The translations under genes were made by a program, and so were the position numbers. This document shows, piece by piece, positions 1 through 7,300 of a stretch of DNA of 18,050 nucleotides (position 1 is its first letter; every line of letters begins with the position of its first letter). The notes under the pieces were generated by a model, which was not told where the DNA came from, did not search any database, and was given only the letters and a program-made list of their open reading frames with translations. Source of the DNA: JAYOEY01 sp038120295 (GTDB lineage Bacteria; Pseudomonadota; Alphaproteobacteria; MPNO01; UBA2964); contig JAYOLL010000042.1 of the NCBI GenBank assembly GCA_038120295.1, forward strand, positions 1-18,050, written 5' to 3'.

Positions 1-28
1 CGCGTCTTAACAGATTCATGAACCGCAT

Positions 29-739
29 TCAGGAAAGGCGTTCAGGGTCCCCTGCGGTCATGTAATCCCACAGGCGTTCGTAAATTCTTCCTGTGCCGGT
101 TGCCCGGATCGAGGCCTGTTCACTTGTGTAGCAGACCGATTCGTTTTCGCGGCCCGTGGCGAGTACCGCCAGTTCGGTTGCCGCCGACTCCTCCAGATAA
201 AACGCCATGATCACGCTTTCCTCGACCGTTGGGCCGACGCAGACAGCACCGTTGCCGCGCATGACGATCGCCCGGGCGTCGCCCAGTGTTTCCGCGAAAT
301 CTGTCGCCTGTTCATCGGAGCGAATGAGGAGCGGGTCGTCCCAGAGAGGGGGCTGTGGATAGAAATACGTGCCGAATCCGATCCTTGCTTTCGGCGTCCG
401 GCGCAGTGACGACAGGGTCAGGACGCTTCTGGGGAAGACCCGGCTGATACCATTGACCTCGGGTCGCCTTGCATAAATCCGCTGATGACAGCGAACTTCG
501 CCGAGGACGCCCTCCGGCAGGGCGCCGTTCACCGGAACGATTGTACCGTCTTCTCCGGGTTCGATCATGCCCATCGGTTTCGGAGCGCAGACCAGGAACC
601 GGTCTTTGTCAATTCGCGCGCTGACATGGCCGTAAGCGTGAACGAGATTGTGACGGCCGAGGGCACGCGCCGCGAGCCTTACGCGGCGTTGTGTCGCGTC
701 CAGCGGTTCGCCTAGGAAACCAAACTCTTCTTCCGCCAT
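29..739 (-). CDS. Class II aldolase/adducin-fold protein lacking the metal-binding histidines
   Basis: The 236-residue product has the class II aldolase/adducin fold: the N-terminal AYGHVSAR segment (about residues 35-42), a CAPKPMG substrate-loop-like stretch (51-57), and a GEVRCHQ segment (80-86) whose E81 matches the usual catalytic glutamate. In working family members an HxHP motif and a later RxHG supply three zinc ligands. Here these read RVFP (R100, F102) and RGNG (N163), so all three histidines are replaced. Either it does not use the normal metal site or it is a non-aldolase member such as a decarboxylase-like branch. It lies 6 nt downstream of the extradiol dioxygenase gene, with an AGGA about 11 nt before the ATG inside the end of that gene, so the two are probably cotranscribed and coupled. 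Fold is confident; function is unknown. Confidence 0.88.
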   Translation of the reverse strand: MAEEEFGFLGEPLDATQRRVRLAARALGRHNLVHAYGHVSARIDKDRFLVCAPKPMGMIEPGEDGTIVPVNGALPEGVLGEVRCHQRIYARRPEVNGISRVFPRSVLTLSSLRRTPKARIGFGTYFYPQPPLWDDPLLIRSDEQATDFAETLGDARAIVMRGNGAVCVGPTVEESVIMAFYLEESAATELAVLATGRENESVCYTSEQASIRATGTGRIYERLWDYMTAGDPERLS

Positions 740-745
740 TCGCCG

Positions 746-1600
746 TCAGTTCCTGAATTCCGGTATATCCGGTTTTGCGCCCCAGACGCAGAACGCTTCC
801 GGCGTAAAAGGAAACTGTCTCGGCCGGTAATCCGGGTCGTCGATCATGCGGACGCCGTGCGAATATTCGTACACCATGCCGTCCGGCCCCTCGAAATAGA
901 GGAACATCGCTCCAGAGGTGGCGTGCCGCCCGGGACCGAACACGATGCGAACCTGATTTTCCGACAGGAAATACCAGGATCGCATAATGTCATCCAGACT
1001 CTCGGTCTGGAAATTTATGTGCTGAATGCCGGGGCTGTCCGCCGGAAAGAGCGCGATCCTGTGATGCACTTCGTCGAACGACAAGAGCCCGGCATCGCCG
1101 ATCCAGTCATTCGGCCGTATGTTGAAATGGGATGTCCAGAATGCCTCGTCGCGAGGAGCATCCGACGTTCTGAGGCCGACATGACTGAATTCCGCAATGC
1201 CGGCATCCCTGGTCGGAAAATAACGGCGGGTCGCCTTGTGTGGCCGGACGGCCAGGTCGAAGCAATTCCCCGTCGGATCCCGAAATGAAATGAATTGCTG
1301 AACGCGACGGTCTTCGCTTTCCTTCGGCGATCCTTCGCTTACGTCGATACCCGACGACTTCAGAAGGTCGTATGCCTTTTCAAGTGCAGATGCATCTTCG
1401 AGTTCGAAACCGAGCACATGATACGCCGGGTCTCCTTCGATGTAACAGATGTCGTGATCGCGTTCATCGCCCCTGACATAGACGCGATTGTGTTCCGACC
1501 GGACCTCCTGAAGTCCCAGCATTTCCGTCGCGAACCGGACCGCGCTAGCCAGATCCGCTGTTCCCACACGTGCATATGTAAGATCGACAATATCTATCAT
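746..1600 (-). CDS. VOC-superfamily extradiol ring-cleavage dioxygenase (type I, BphC/catechol 2,3-dioxygenase-like)
   Basis: The 284-residue product has two VOC (glyoxalase-like) modules, about residues 5-120 and 134-250, as in two-domain type I extradiol dioxygenases, which use Fe(II) to open catecholic rings next to the hydroxyls. The C-terminal module keeps the 2-His-1-carboxylate ligands: H140 in FSHVGL, H194 in GIQHINF and E245 in MVYEY. The segment GPGRHATSGAMFLYFEGPDG (222-241) is the family's conserved strand before the glutamate ligand. The start at 1600 gives MIDIVDLTYARVG, a natural VOC N-terminus, although no strong Shine-Dalgarno is visible. It follows the coiled-coil gene by 59 nt and precedes the aldolase-like gene by 6 nt. 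The substrate cannot be assigned; a glyoxalase or isomerase role is less likely given the intact triad. Confidence 0.88.
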   Translation of the reverse strand: MIDIVDLTYARVGTADLASAVRFATEMLGLQEVRSEHNRVYVRGDERDHDICYIEGDPAYHVLGFELEDASALEKAYDLLKSSGIDVSEGSPKESEDRRVQQFISFRDPTGNCFDLAVRPHKATRRYFPTRDAGIAEFSHVGLRTSDAPRDEAFWTSHFNIRPNDWIGDAGLLSFDEVHHRIALFPADSPGIQHINFQTESLDDIMRSWYFLSENQVRIVFGPGRHATSGAMFLYFEGPDGMVYEYSHGVRMIDDPDYRPRQFPFTPEAFCVWGAKPDIPEFRN

Positions 1601-1659
1601 GTGGCCATGATAGAATGACGCAGGTCGGGCGCAAGAGGCTTGTTGGCCTGCGCCGGAAA

Positions 1660-2436
1660 TCAGCTTGCTTTTGCGATGTTGTCCCGGAGACCCATCAATT
1701 CATCGCGCAGGATTTCGATTTCGCGCGCGTCGTCGTCAAACCCAGCATCCGCTTTCGTAGTGTCTGTTGAATCCCTGCCGACCGAGTCGAGCGTCACACC
1801 CTCAAGCCTTTTGACCAAATCGCGTATACCGGGACTTAAGGGTTTGAATGAAAGTTCGTCCTGACTGTCGATGATCGCTACCTCTTCTCCGGAGACATCC
1901 TGATCGCGTTCATCGGCGGAGGGGATTGAAATCGGGTCATCAGCGTCTTCCAGCATCAATATCGCTTCGGACCCTGAGAGGTCTTCCTCCAGATCGGCCT
2001 CCTGAAGAGATCGCTCGATAGCTGCAAGAAAATCATCGTCGGAACGGTCTTCGTCGTCGTTTCCAGCCGCGTGGAGGTCCTCCGGGACAGGTGCCGGAGG
2101 GAAGGCTCCGGACGGTTTGGAGATGGCATCGACTCCAGCCACGCTTGAGAGCCGGGACAGGATCGGTGACGTTTCTCCCGAAACCAATTCGAGATCAGCT
2201 TCTACAGCGGCAAGGAGCCCCTGCAACATCGTGACGAGATTTTCACGATCTCCCGTTAGCTCATTAACCTGCTCGCGTAGTTGGGCGATCTCCGCGTTTT
2301 GCTCTTCAAAGCGTCCGTGAACCGCCTCCCACTGGGATTTCAGCCGTTCGTTTTCGTGCGTCCTTGCAGCCTGAGCTGTCGCCATTCGTTCGGCGACCAG
2401 TTCAATTCGCCTTTTTAGCTGTTCGATGTTTGCCAT
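1660..2436 (-). CDS. Hypothetical coiled-coil protein with acidic central region
   Basis: I do not recognise this 258-residue protein. The start at 2436 (MANIEQLKRR) is preferred over an upstream one at 2514 because a GAGGT lies about 10 nt before it and the coiled coil begins immediately. Residues 1-85 form a charged heptad-rich helix (EERMA-, EEQNAEIAQLREQVNEL-type repeats). Residues about 105-235 are low-complexity and very acidic, with DDEDRSDDD and similar runs and proline-rich patches. A short amphipathic helix closes the protein (about 237-255, DDDAREIEILRDELMGLRD). No signal peptide or membrane segment is seen, so it is probably a cytoplasmic scaffold or adaptor. It is divergent from the sugar-phosphate transferase and upstream of, possibly cotranscribed with, the extradiol dioxygenase gene; that link to catabolism may be only positional. 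Confidence 0.8.
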   Translation of the reverse strand: MANIEQLKRRIELVAERMATAQAARTHENERLKSQWEAVHGRFEEQNAEIAQLREQVNELTGDRENLVTMLQGLLAAVEADLELVSGETSPILSRLSSVAGVDAISKPSGAFPPAPVPEDLHAAGNDDEDRSDDDFLAAIERSLQEADLEEDLSGSEAILMLEDADDPISIPSADERDQDVSGEEVAIIDSQDELSFKPLSPGIRDLVKRLEGVTLDSVGRDSTDTTKADAGFDDDAREIEILRDELMGLRDNIAKAS

Positions 2437-2533
2437 CGCTCTGATTACCTCAGTTTCGTCGCCGGTGCTCAAAACGTTACTTTCCCGAGCTTTACGAATT
2501 ACTAACGCTAGCAAATGGCGGACTCCCTCTGCG

Positions 2534-2562
2534 TTGACATCTCGCGGCCCTTGAACGACCTT
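2534..2562 (+). promoter_or_regulatory. Weak candidate promoter for the polyprenyl-phosphate sugar transferase gene
   Basis: A perfect -35-like TTGACA (2534-2539) lies in the 187-bp divergent intergenic region, but the hexamer 17 nt downstream (GACCTT) matches the -10 consensus poorly. A small hairpin, ACCTTG-CGAA-CAAGGT (2558-2573), overlaps that position. The placement about 60 nt before the coding start is sensible, yet the call rests on one good hexamer only. Confidence 0.2.
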
Positions 2563-2623
2563 GCGAACAAGGTTCTGCTCGCCTTTTGTGAACGGGCAAG
2601 CCTGCCTGGGGTAATCCGTCGCT

Positions 2624-3664
2624 GTGACGATGATTTTTCAGATTCTGTCGATTTGCGCACTCATCGGTCTTGCGGCTGCTGTGACTTCTTTGATGTGTAA
2701 GGCGCGTATCCTCGATAAGCCGAACCATCGCTCTTCGCATGACCGACCAGTGGCCAGTAGCGGCGGCGTCGCGATCGTTTTGACATCCTTTGTCGGTATC
2801 GCGGGGTATGTCTTTCTTCAGCCTCCCCCTTTTTTCGCTGGCAGCGGGATCGAAGGGCTGGCGATTGCCCTCTTTGTCATTGCAATTATCGGTTTTCTGG
2901 ACGATCTCGGCAGGCTGCGCAGTTTTCGAGAAAAACTTGCAACGCAAATTGCGGCTGCGGCGATATTGCTGTTCTTCGACATAGTGATTCGTAAATTCAC
3001 TTTTCCGGGAATCGGAGACATCACGCTGGGCTGGTGGGGCTATCCTGTCACGCTTATCTGGGTCGTTGGATTAACAAACGCCTTCAATTTTATGGATGGG
3101 TTGAACGGCCTTGCGGCCGGTACGGCGATCATCTGTCTCGGATTTTTCGGATTGGCCGGGTGGTTCGCGGGGGCGCCGGATGTTGTCGTGATATCCTGTG
3201 TGCTTCTGTCCGCCTGCGCGGGGTTTCTGCCATTTAACTTCCCCAGGGCCCGAATATTCATGGGAGATGTCGGCAGCCAGTTCCTGGGGTTTTTCCTTGC
3301 AGCGCTTGCAGTGATTGCGGCCGATAGCGTCCGGCAGCCAGTCCCCGTGTTCGTGATGCCCCTGCTGTTTCTCCATTTTATCTTCGATACTGCGTTTACT
3401 TTTTTCCGCAGACTTGCCTGCAGAGAAAATGTTACGCAGGCGCACCGGTCGCACCTTTATCAACTGTTGAACAGGTGCGGGTGGTCGCACAAACGGGTAA
3501 CTGGTCTGCTCTGCGGATTCGCCTGTATTCAGGGACTTGGCGCACTATTGTTGTTGCGCTGGCTAACCCAGGGGCAGTTGATCGTAATTTCGATCCTGCT
3601 GGCCGTTCAGGTCGCATATCTGGCGGTGGTCATGAAGATCGCCCGCCATAATAAAATCATCTGA
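2624..3664 (+). CDS. Glycosyltransferase family 4 polyprenyl-phosphate sugar-1-phosphate transferase (WecA/WbpL/MraY superfamily)
   Basis: This integral membrane enzyme should move a sugar-1-phosphate (usually a HexNAc) from UDP-sugar to undecaprenyl phosphate, the first step in building O-antigen or another envelope glycan. The 346 residues form about ten or eleven hydrophobic helices with the family motifs in order: DKPNHRSSHDRPVASSGG near residues 31-48, the Mg-binding FLDDL (91-95), NAFNFMDGLNGLA (152-164), MGDVGSQ (213-219) and the cytoplasmic AHRSHLYQ loop (273-280). The HRSHLYQ form is typical of the WecA/WbpL branch rather than MraY. The start may be GTG 2624 (GGGG about 12 nt upstream) or ATG 2630; neither has a good ribosome site. 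It is alone: no other glycan genes are in the window, and it runs convergently into the aldolase gene 21 nt away. Confidence 0.9.
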   Translation: MTMIFQILSICALIGLAAAVTSLMCKARILDKPNHRSSHDRPVASSGGVAIVLTSFVGIAGYVFLQPPPFFAGSGIEGLAIALFVIAIIGFLDDLGRLRSFREKLATQIAAAAILLFFDIVIRKFTFPGIGDITLGWWGYPVTLIWVVGLTNAFNFMDGLNGLAAGTAIICLGFFGLAGWFAGAPDVVVISCVLLSACAGFLPFNFPRARIFMGDVGSQFLGFFLAALAVIAADSVRQPVPVFVMPLLFLHFIFDTAFTFFRRLACRENVTQAHRSHLYQLLNRCGWSHKRVTGLLCGFACIQGLGALLLLRWLTQGQLIVISILLAVQVAYLAVVMKIARHNKII

Positions 3665-3685
3665 AACGACCGCAGTTTAGCGTAT

Positions 3686-4447
3686 TCAGGCGCGTGCCTT
3701 CGGCGTAAGCGTTTCTTCCCATTCCGCCGGGATGGCACCGCTTTCGAGGCCGCGGCTCAGGTAATAACGCCATAGTTTGACCGCGTGGTTGGTGCGTTTG
3801 AAGTTCGCGCCGAACTCGCTGGTTTCATCGGCGCTGAGCGGTATAACCGTTCCCAGACGCGCGGCATCGTATAGAGCCTGCGCGTTTTCTTCGAAATGGA
3901 CCGCGTCGACCATCAGAGACGGGATATCCTCCGAGACAAGTACGGCGCCGTGCGCCCGAAGTAGAACGGCATTGTGATTTCCCAGCGTCTCCGCCATGGC
4001 CCGGCCGCGCTCCGGCGTGTCGATATGCCAGGATTCGGGATGGGTCGGAATACCGCTTGCCCAGCGATAAGCGTGATTTTTCATCGGTATGAGTTCAATG
4101 CCTTCCACCATCGTAAAGAGCGTCGCGACTTCGGGGTGATAGTGCAGCACCGCATTGATATCGGGCCGGGCGCGCAATACCTCGGAATGGATCTCCACCT
4201 CGTTGACCGGCCGAGCGTCACTCGGCCCATCGAGCACGTTACCGTCAAGATCCACGATATAGAGTTCGTCCGGAATCAGGTCGGACCGGCTTGCATCGAA
4301 GGACTGAATTAATAGCGTTTCGCCATCCGGCAAGCGGGTGCTTACGTGACCGCTATAGCCCAGAATGCCCTCTGAATTGAGAAGGCGGGTGCAAGCCGCA
4401 ACCTCTATTTTGAGAGATTCGACCGTTGAATTGGAAAGGCCGTCCAT
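3686..4447 (-). CDS. Class II aldolase/adducin family protein with intact metal site
   Basis: The 253-residue protein keeps the full class II aldolase active site: E83 in VNEVEIH, the HYHP zinc motif (H102, H104) and the third histidine in LLRAHGAV (H166). Such enzymes cleave phosphorylated or hydroxylated sugar acids retro-aldol fashion; some relatives act as decarboxylases or epimerases on sugar or aromatic-derived acids. The start at 4447 is chosen because AGGAG lies 9 nt before it; the longer reading frame to 4573 has no such site and its extra 42 residues do not look like the family. It is divergent from the first transporter gene across about 170 bp, suggesting shared control and that the transporter may import its substrate. 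The true substrate is unknown. Confidence 0.9.
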   Translation of the reverse strand: MDGLSNSTVESLKIEVAACTRLLNSEGILGYSGHVSTRLPDGETLLIQSFDASRSDLIPDELYIVDLDGNVLDGPSDARPVNEVEIHSEVLRARPDINAVLHYHPEVATLFTMVEGIELIPMKNHAYRWASGIPTHPESWHIDTPERGRAMAETLGNHNAVLLRAHGAVLVSEDIPSLMVDAVHFEENAQALYDAARLGTVIPLSADETSEFGANFKRTNHAVKLWRYYLSRGLESGAIPAEWEETLTPKARA

Positions 4448-4616
4448 GTCGGTTCGCTCCTGAAAGTCTGATGATAAGCAATCCTTTGCGTCTTCCCGGG
4501 GTGGGCCGTGGGCCCTTGTTCGCACCGAGAAAAAGGCCGAAAAGAGTGTTTCGAAGGCTCTGCAGCCTGTCAAGCCAGGCGGCGGTCAAATATCCCACGG
4601 AAAGGACATTGCAGGC

Positions 4617-5846
4617 ATGGCTGAAAGAGAGCCTGAACCGATACCCTGGAAGACGCAGGCGGCTATCTACGGTTCGGGATTCTCCAGCTTTTCGATGGTC
4701 GGAATCTCGAACCTTATCGTCGCGTTGCTTCTCGTCAAAATTACGGATCAGGCGTCGTTGATCGGGCTTGTGATCGGCGCGCGGCATGCTCTGACGCTTC
4801 TTCTCTCTATTCACGGCGGCGTATTGATGGATCGACTCGGTATTCGCCGTGTCATGGTCGTCTTCGCCTGCATCTCGGTCGCAGCACCGCTTTTCTTCCC
4901 CCTGTCTCCGCTGATTCCCGCCCTGATCGTCCTGCAGATGATCGCGGGCCTTTCTGACGCCATGGTGTGGATGGGAGCCCAGGCACTGAGCGGACGCGTC
5001 ATGAAGGGCAATCCGGCCTATGTGGGGCGGATGACTTTCGTTGTCAGGCTGGCGAGCTTCTTCGGCCCGATCGGTATTGGTTTGATCTGGGACCAGGCCG
5101 GGATCTGGCCTGCCTTCATTGCGATGAGCCTGTGGTCGCTTATCGGGCTGGTCGGAACCATCATGATTCCGCCGCGCCCCATGGAAGCAAATGAAGAAGC
5201 CACGCGACGCGTTCAGTTCCGGGATCTCATGCCGCGATTTTCGGATTACATCACCGCTTTCGGTCTTGCGGCGATTCCGGCTATCGCACTGGTGTTGCTG
5301 GTTACGGTGGTGCGCGTCGGAGGCACTGGCATCCAGGGGTCGTTCTATGTCGTTTATCTTGAGAGCATCGATTTCAACGCGTCGACTATCGGGTTGCTGA
5401 CAGGAATCGCAGGGCTCCTTGCCAGTTTCGGCTCTCTCGGTGCCGGCCGGTTGGCCCGTTTCGTCCACCCGCACTGGCTGATTGTACTCATTGTCACGCT
5501 AACGGTGATTACCATCGCTGTGACGCCGCTCCTCGGCGGAGTATTCGTATTGCTTGCCTTTTGCATCTGTCTGAGGGGGCTTTGCCTTGGTATTTCCCAG
5601 CCGCTCGAGATTTCAGTGCTCGGTCGCGCCCTTGGTCCGGAATCGCAAGGCATGGGTGTCGGTCTTCGGACCACGCTTAACAGGTTCGCCAGCATGACGG
5701 TTCCGATCGTCATGGGTGCAGTGGCTGATCTGGTCGGCATCGAAAACAGTTTTCTGGTGATGGGCGCAGTTCTCCTGAGCATCCTGATTGCTGCAACTGC
5801 CTTCCTGATATTGCATCCGAAACTCGGGCGCGGCGCGGAAGGCTGA
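4617..5846 (+). CDS. Major facilitator superfamily transporter (first of tandem pair)
   Basis: This 409-residue protein is predicted to have twelve membrane helices in two six-helix halves with a central cytoplasmic loop around residues 190-205. Between helices 2 and 3 it carries the MFS motif A, GGVLMDRLGIRRVM (67-80). The N-terminus is short and hydrophilic, and AAAGGA-type ribosome binding sequence (AAAGGA, 4601-4606) lies 10 nt before the ATG. It is clearly paralogous to the next gene: both share an IHGG-LMDRLG-RRVM stretch, MPRFSDY/VPRFSDY, GGTGIQGSFYVVYLE/GGGIQGSFYIVYLE and an MGVGLR/MGLRVTLN region. It is divergent from the intact class II aldolase. The transported compound is not identifiable, although an organic acid or aromatic compound fits the neighbourhood. 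Confidence 0.9.
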   Translation: MAEREPEPIPWKTQAAIYGSGFSSFSMVGISNLIVALLLVKITDQASLIGLVIGARHALTLLLSIHGGVLMDRLGIRRVMVVFACISVAAPLFFPLSPLIPALIVLQMIAGLSDAMVWMGAQALSGRVMKGNPAYVGRMTFVVRLASFFGPIGIGLIWDQAGIWPAFIAMSLWSLIGLVGTIMIPPRPMEANEEATRRVQFRDLMPRFSDYITAFGLAAIPAIALVLLVTVVRVGGTGIQGSFYVVYLESIDFNASTIGLLTGIAGLLASFGSLGAGRLARFVHPHWLIVLIVTLTVITIAVTPLLGGVFVLLAFCICLRGLCLGISQPLEISVLGRALGPESQGMGVGLRTTLNRFASMTVPIVMGAVADLVGIENSFLVMGAVLLSILIAATAFLILHPKLGRGAEG

Positions 5847-5927
5847 TGGGGCGCCCTGGAGCCCGTCGGGCCATATCCTTCCCTGATGCGGAGAACGTCG
5901 TCATGCCGCTGTTATTCACTTCCTTAA

Positions 5928-5974
5928 CGAAAGCCTGGGCGATGGTCGCCCGGCAGGCTTTCGCCAGTTTTTCT
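5928..5974 (+). terminator. Intrinsic-terminator-like hairpin after first MFS gene
   Basis: A perfect 10-bp outer stem (CGAAAGCCTG 5928-5937 with CAGGCTTTCG 5954-5963) encloses an inner GGCGA-TGG-TCGCC hairpin and a 3-nt CGG bulge. It is followed within a few bases by TTTTTCT (5968-5974). It sits 82 nt beyond the first transporter stop codon, so it should end that transcript and separate it from the second transporter gene. Confidence 0.75.
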
Positions 5975-6081
5975 AATGCCATGGGTGCGGGTGATGCTCA
6001 GGCGACAAGAAAGCGGTCGAGCAGTGGAAGCGCGACCTGTTCTCACTGCCTCCCGATTTTTACTGCCATCGGCGGTACGGC

Positions 6082-7293
6082 ATGACCGGTCCGATACCCG
6101 TTCGCGTACAGGCTGGCGTCTATGGCGCAGCGATGTTCAGCAATACGACGCCCAACATGTCCTGGATGGCGGTCCCGCTGTTTGTTGCATCCCTTGATCT
6201 GTCGCCGTTTATGATCGGTCTCGCTCTGGGATGTCGACATGTCGGCCCCGTGCTGCTGGCGATCCATGGCGGCGCCTTGATGGACCGACTCGGTACGCGG
6301 CGTGTCATGCTTTTCTTTGCTGTTCTCGGCGCTATCGTCCCGCTTCTCTATCCGGTTTTTCCGCTGGTCTGGGCGCTGATACTTTTTCAGCTCTTTAGCG
6401 GCCTCGCCGACTCGCTCGGCTGGGTTGGGGCGCAGACGCTGGTTGGACAGGTCATGCGGGGGGATGCCCGCTATGCGGGACGCATGTCATTTTGTACGAG
6501 GATCGGCCTGTTTGTCGGCCCCCCGTTAGGCGGACTGGCCTGGGACGTTTTCGGTCCCTGGGGCGCCTTTTCCATGATGAGCCTGTGGTCGATAGGAGTC
6601 CTGCTGTCGGTCCTGTTCATTCCGCGGGCCGCAATTGGCCCCGCTACAGAGAATTCCCCGTCCAAAGACGATTTATCCTGGCGCGTTGTCGTGCCTCGAT
6701 TCTCCGACTATGTCGCATCGTTCAGGCTGCTTCTCATACCGGCGATTGCCTTTGCGATGATGATGACGATGTTGCGCCATGTTGGCGGTGGCATTCAGGG
6801 CTCGTTCTATATCGTTTATCTGGAGGGCATCGGCATCTCCGGCACCATGATCGGCATGTTGCTGACGGTAAACGGCATATTCGGGCTGGGTGGGTCGCTT
6901 ACGGTTGCGCCGTTGCAAAGGTTCATCCGCGCGCAATGGCTTCTCATCGTGACCGTAGCAGCCACAGTGTTCGCCGTTGCGATTACGCCGGCATTCGAGA
7001 GCCTTCCGGCGCTTGCATCGGCGTCAGCGCTTCGCGGATGGGCGCTTGCTGCGAGTCTGGTGTTGCTGATTTCCTTGATCGCGAACGCGGTTGGTCCCGA
7101 AATGCAGGGTAAGGCGATGGGCCTCCGGGTGACGCTCAATCAGGTTGTCTGGTTCGCGGTTCCGGTGCTTCTCGGCGCGTTGATCGAAGTTGTCGGTCTC
7201 GAGGTTGCGTTCTATATCGCCGGCGGTGCGACTCTGTTTTTGATCGCTTTGTGCGGACTGGCCGCTAGGCGAGGCCGCTTCTCTGCCGGTTGA
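6082..7293 (+). CDS. Major facilitator superfamily transporter (second of tandem pair)
   Basis: The 403-residue product is a twelve-helix MFS permease closely related to the preceding gene. Motif A is GGALMDRLGTRRVM (63-76), and the two proteins align over almost their whole length, including SLWS before the central loop, PRFSDY after it, and GIQGSFY-VYLE in the second half. The start ATG has only a weak GGCGG-like sequence upstream. A terminator-like hairpin lies before it, so it probably has its own promoter in the 5975-6081 gap, where I see no convincing one. The gene ends 7 nt before the convergent receiver gene. Duplication followed by divergence is the likely origin; substrate specificity may differ from its neighbour. 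Confidence 0.9.
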   Translation: MTGPIPVRVQAGVYGAAMFSNTTPNMSWMAVPLFVASLDLSPFMIGLALGCRHVGPVLLAIHGGALMDRLGTRRVMLFFAVLGAIVPLLYPVFPLVWALILFQLFSGLADSLGWVGAQTLVGQVMRGDARYAGRMSFCTRIGLFVGPPLGGLAWDVFGPWGAFSMMSLWSIGVLLSVLFIPRAAIGPATENSPSKDDLSWRVVVPRFSDYVASFRLLLIPAIAFAMMMTMLRHVGGGIQGSFYIVYLEGIGISGTMIGMLLTVNGIFGLGGSLTVAPLQRFIRAQWLLIVTVAATVFAVAITPAFESLPALASASALRGWALAASLVLLISLIANAVGPEMQGKAMGLRVTLNQVVWFAVPVLLGALIEVVGLEVAFYIAGGATLFLIALCGLAARRGRFSAG

Positions 7294-7300
7294 TGGAGGC

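Noticed and set aside
1629..1653. Hairpin GCGC-AGGC/GCCT-GCGC between the coiled-coil and dioxygenase genes as a terminator
   Set aside because: The stem is interrupted by a 3-nt bulge and no T-run follows on either strand, so the genes may still be cotranscribed.
2492..2947. Minus-strand 151-codon frame covering the divergent intergenic region
   Set aside because: It is antisense to the sugar transferase and has no protein-like pattern; start codons and ribosome sites of the neighbouring genes explain the region.
4353..5474. Long open frame of 373 codons on the minus strand
   Set aside because: It lies almost wholly antisense to the first MFS gene, its translation is a hydrophilic, R/H/D-rich composition typical of antisense frames, and its lower end overlaps the start of the class II aldolase gene.
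5846..6085. Possible 79-codon gene between the two MFS genes
   Set aside because: It crosses the terminator-like hairpin, lacks a ribosome site and has no recognisable features; the composition looks non-coding.
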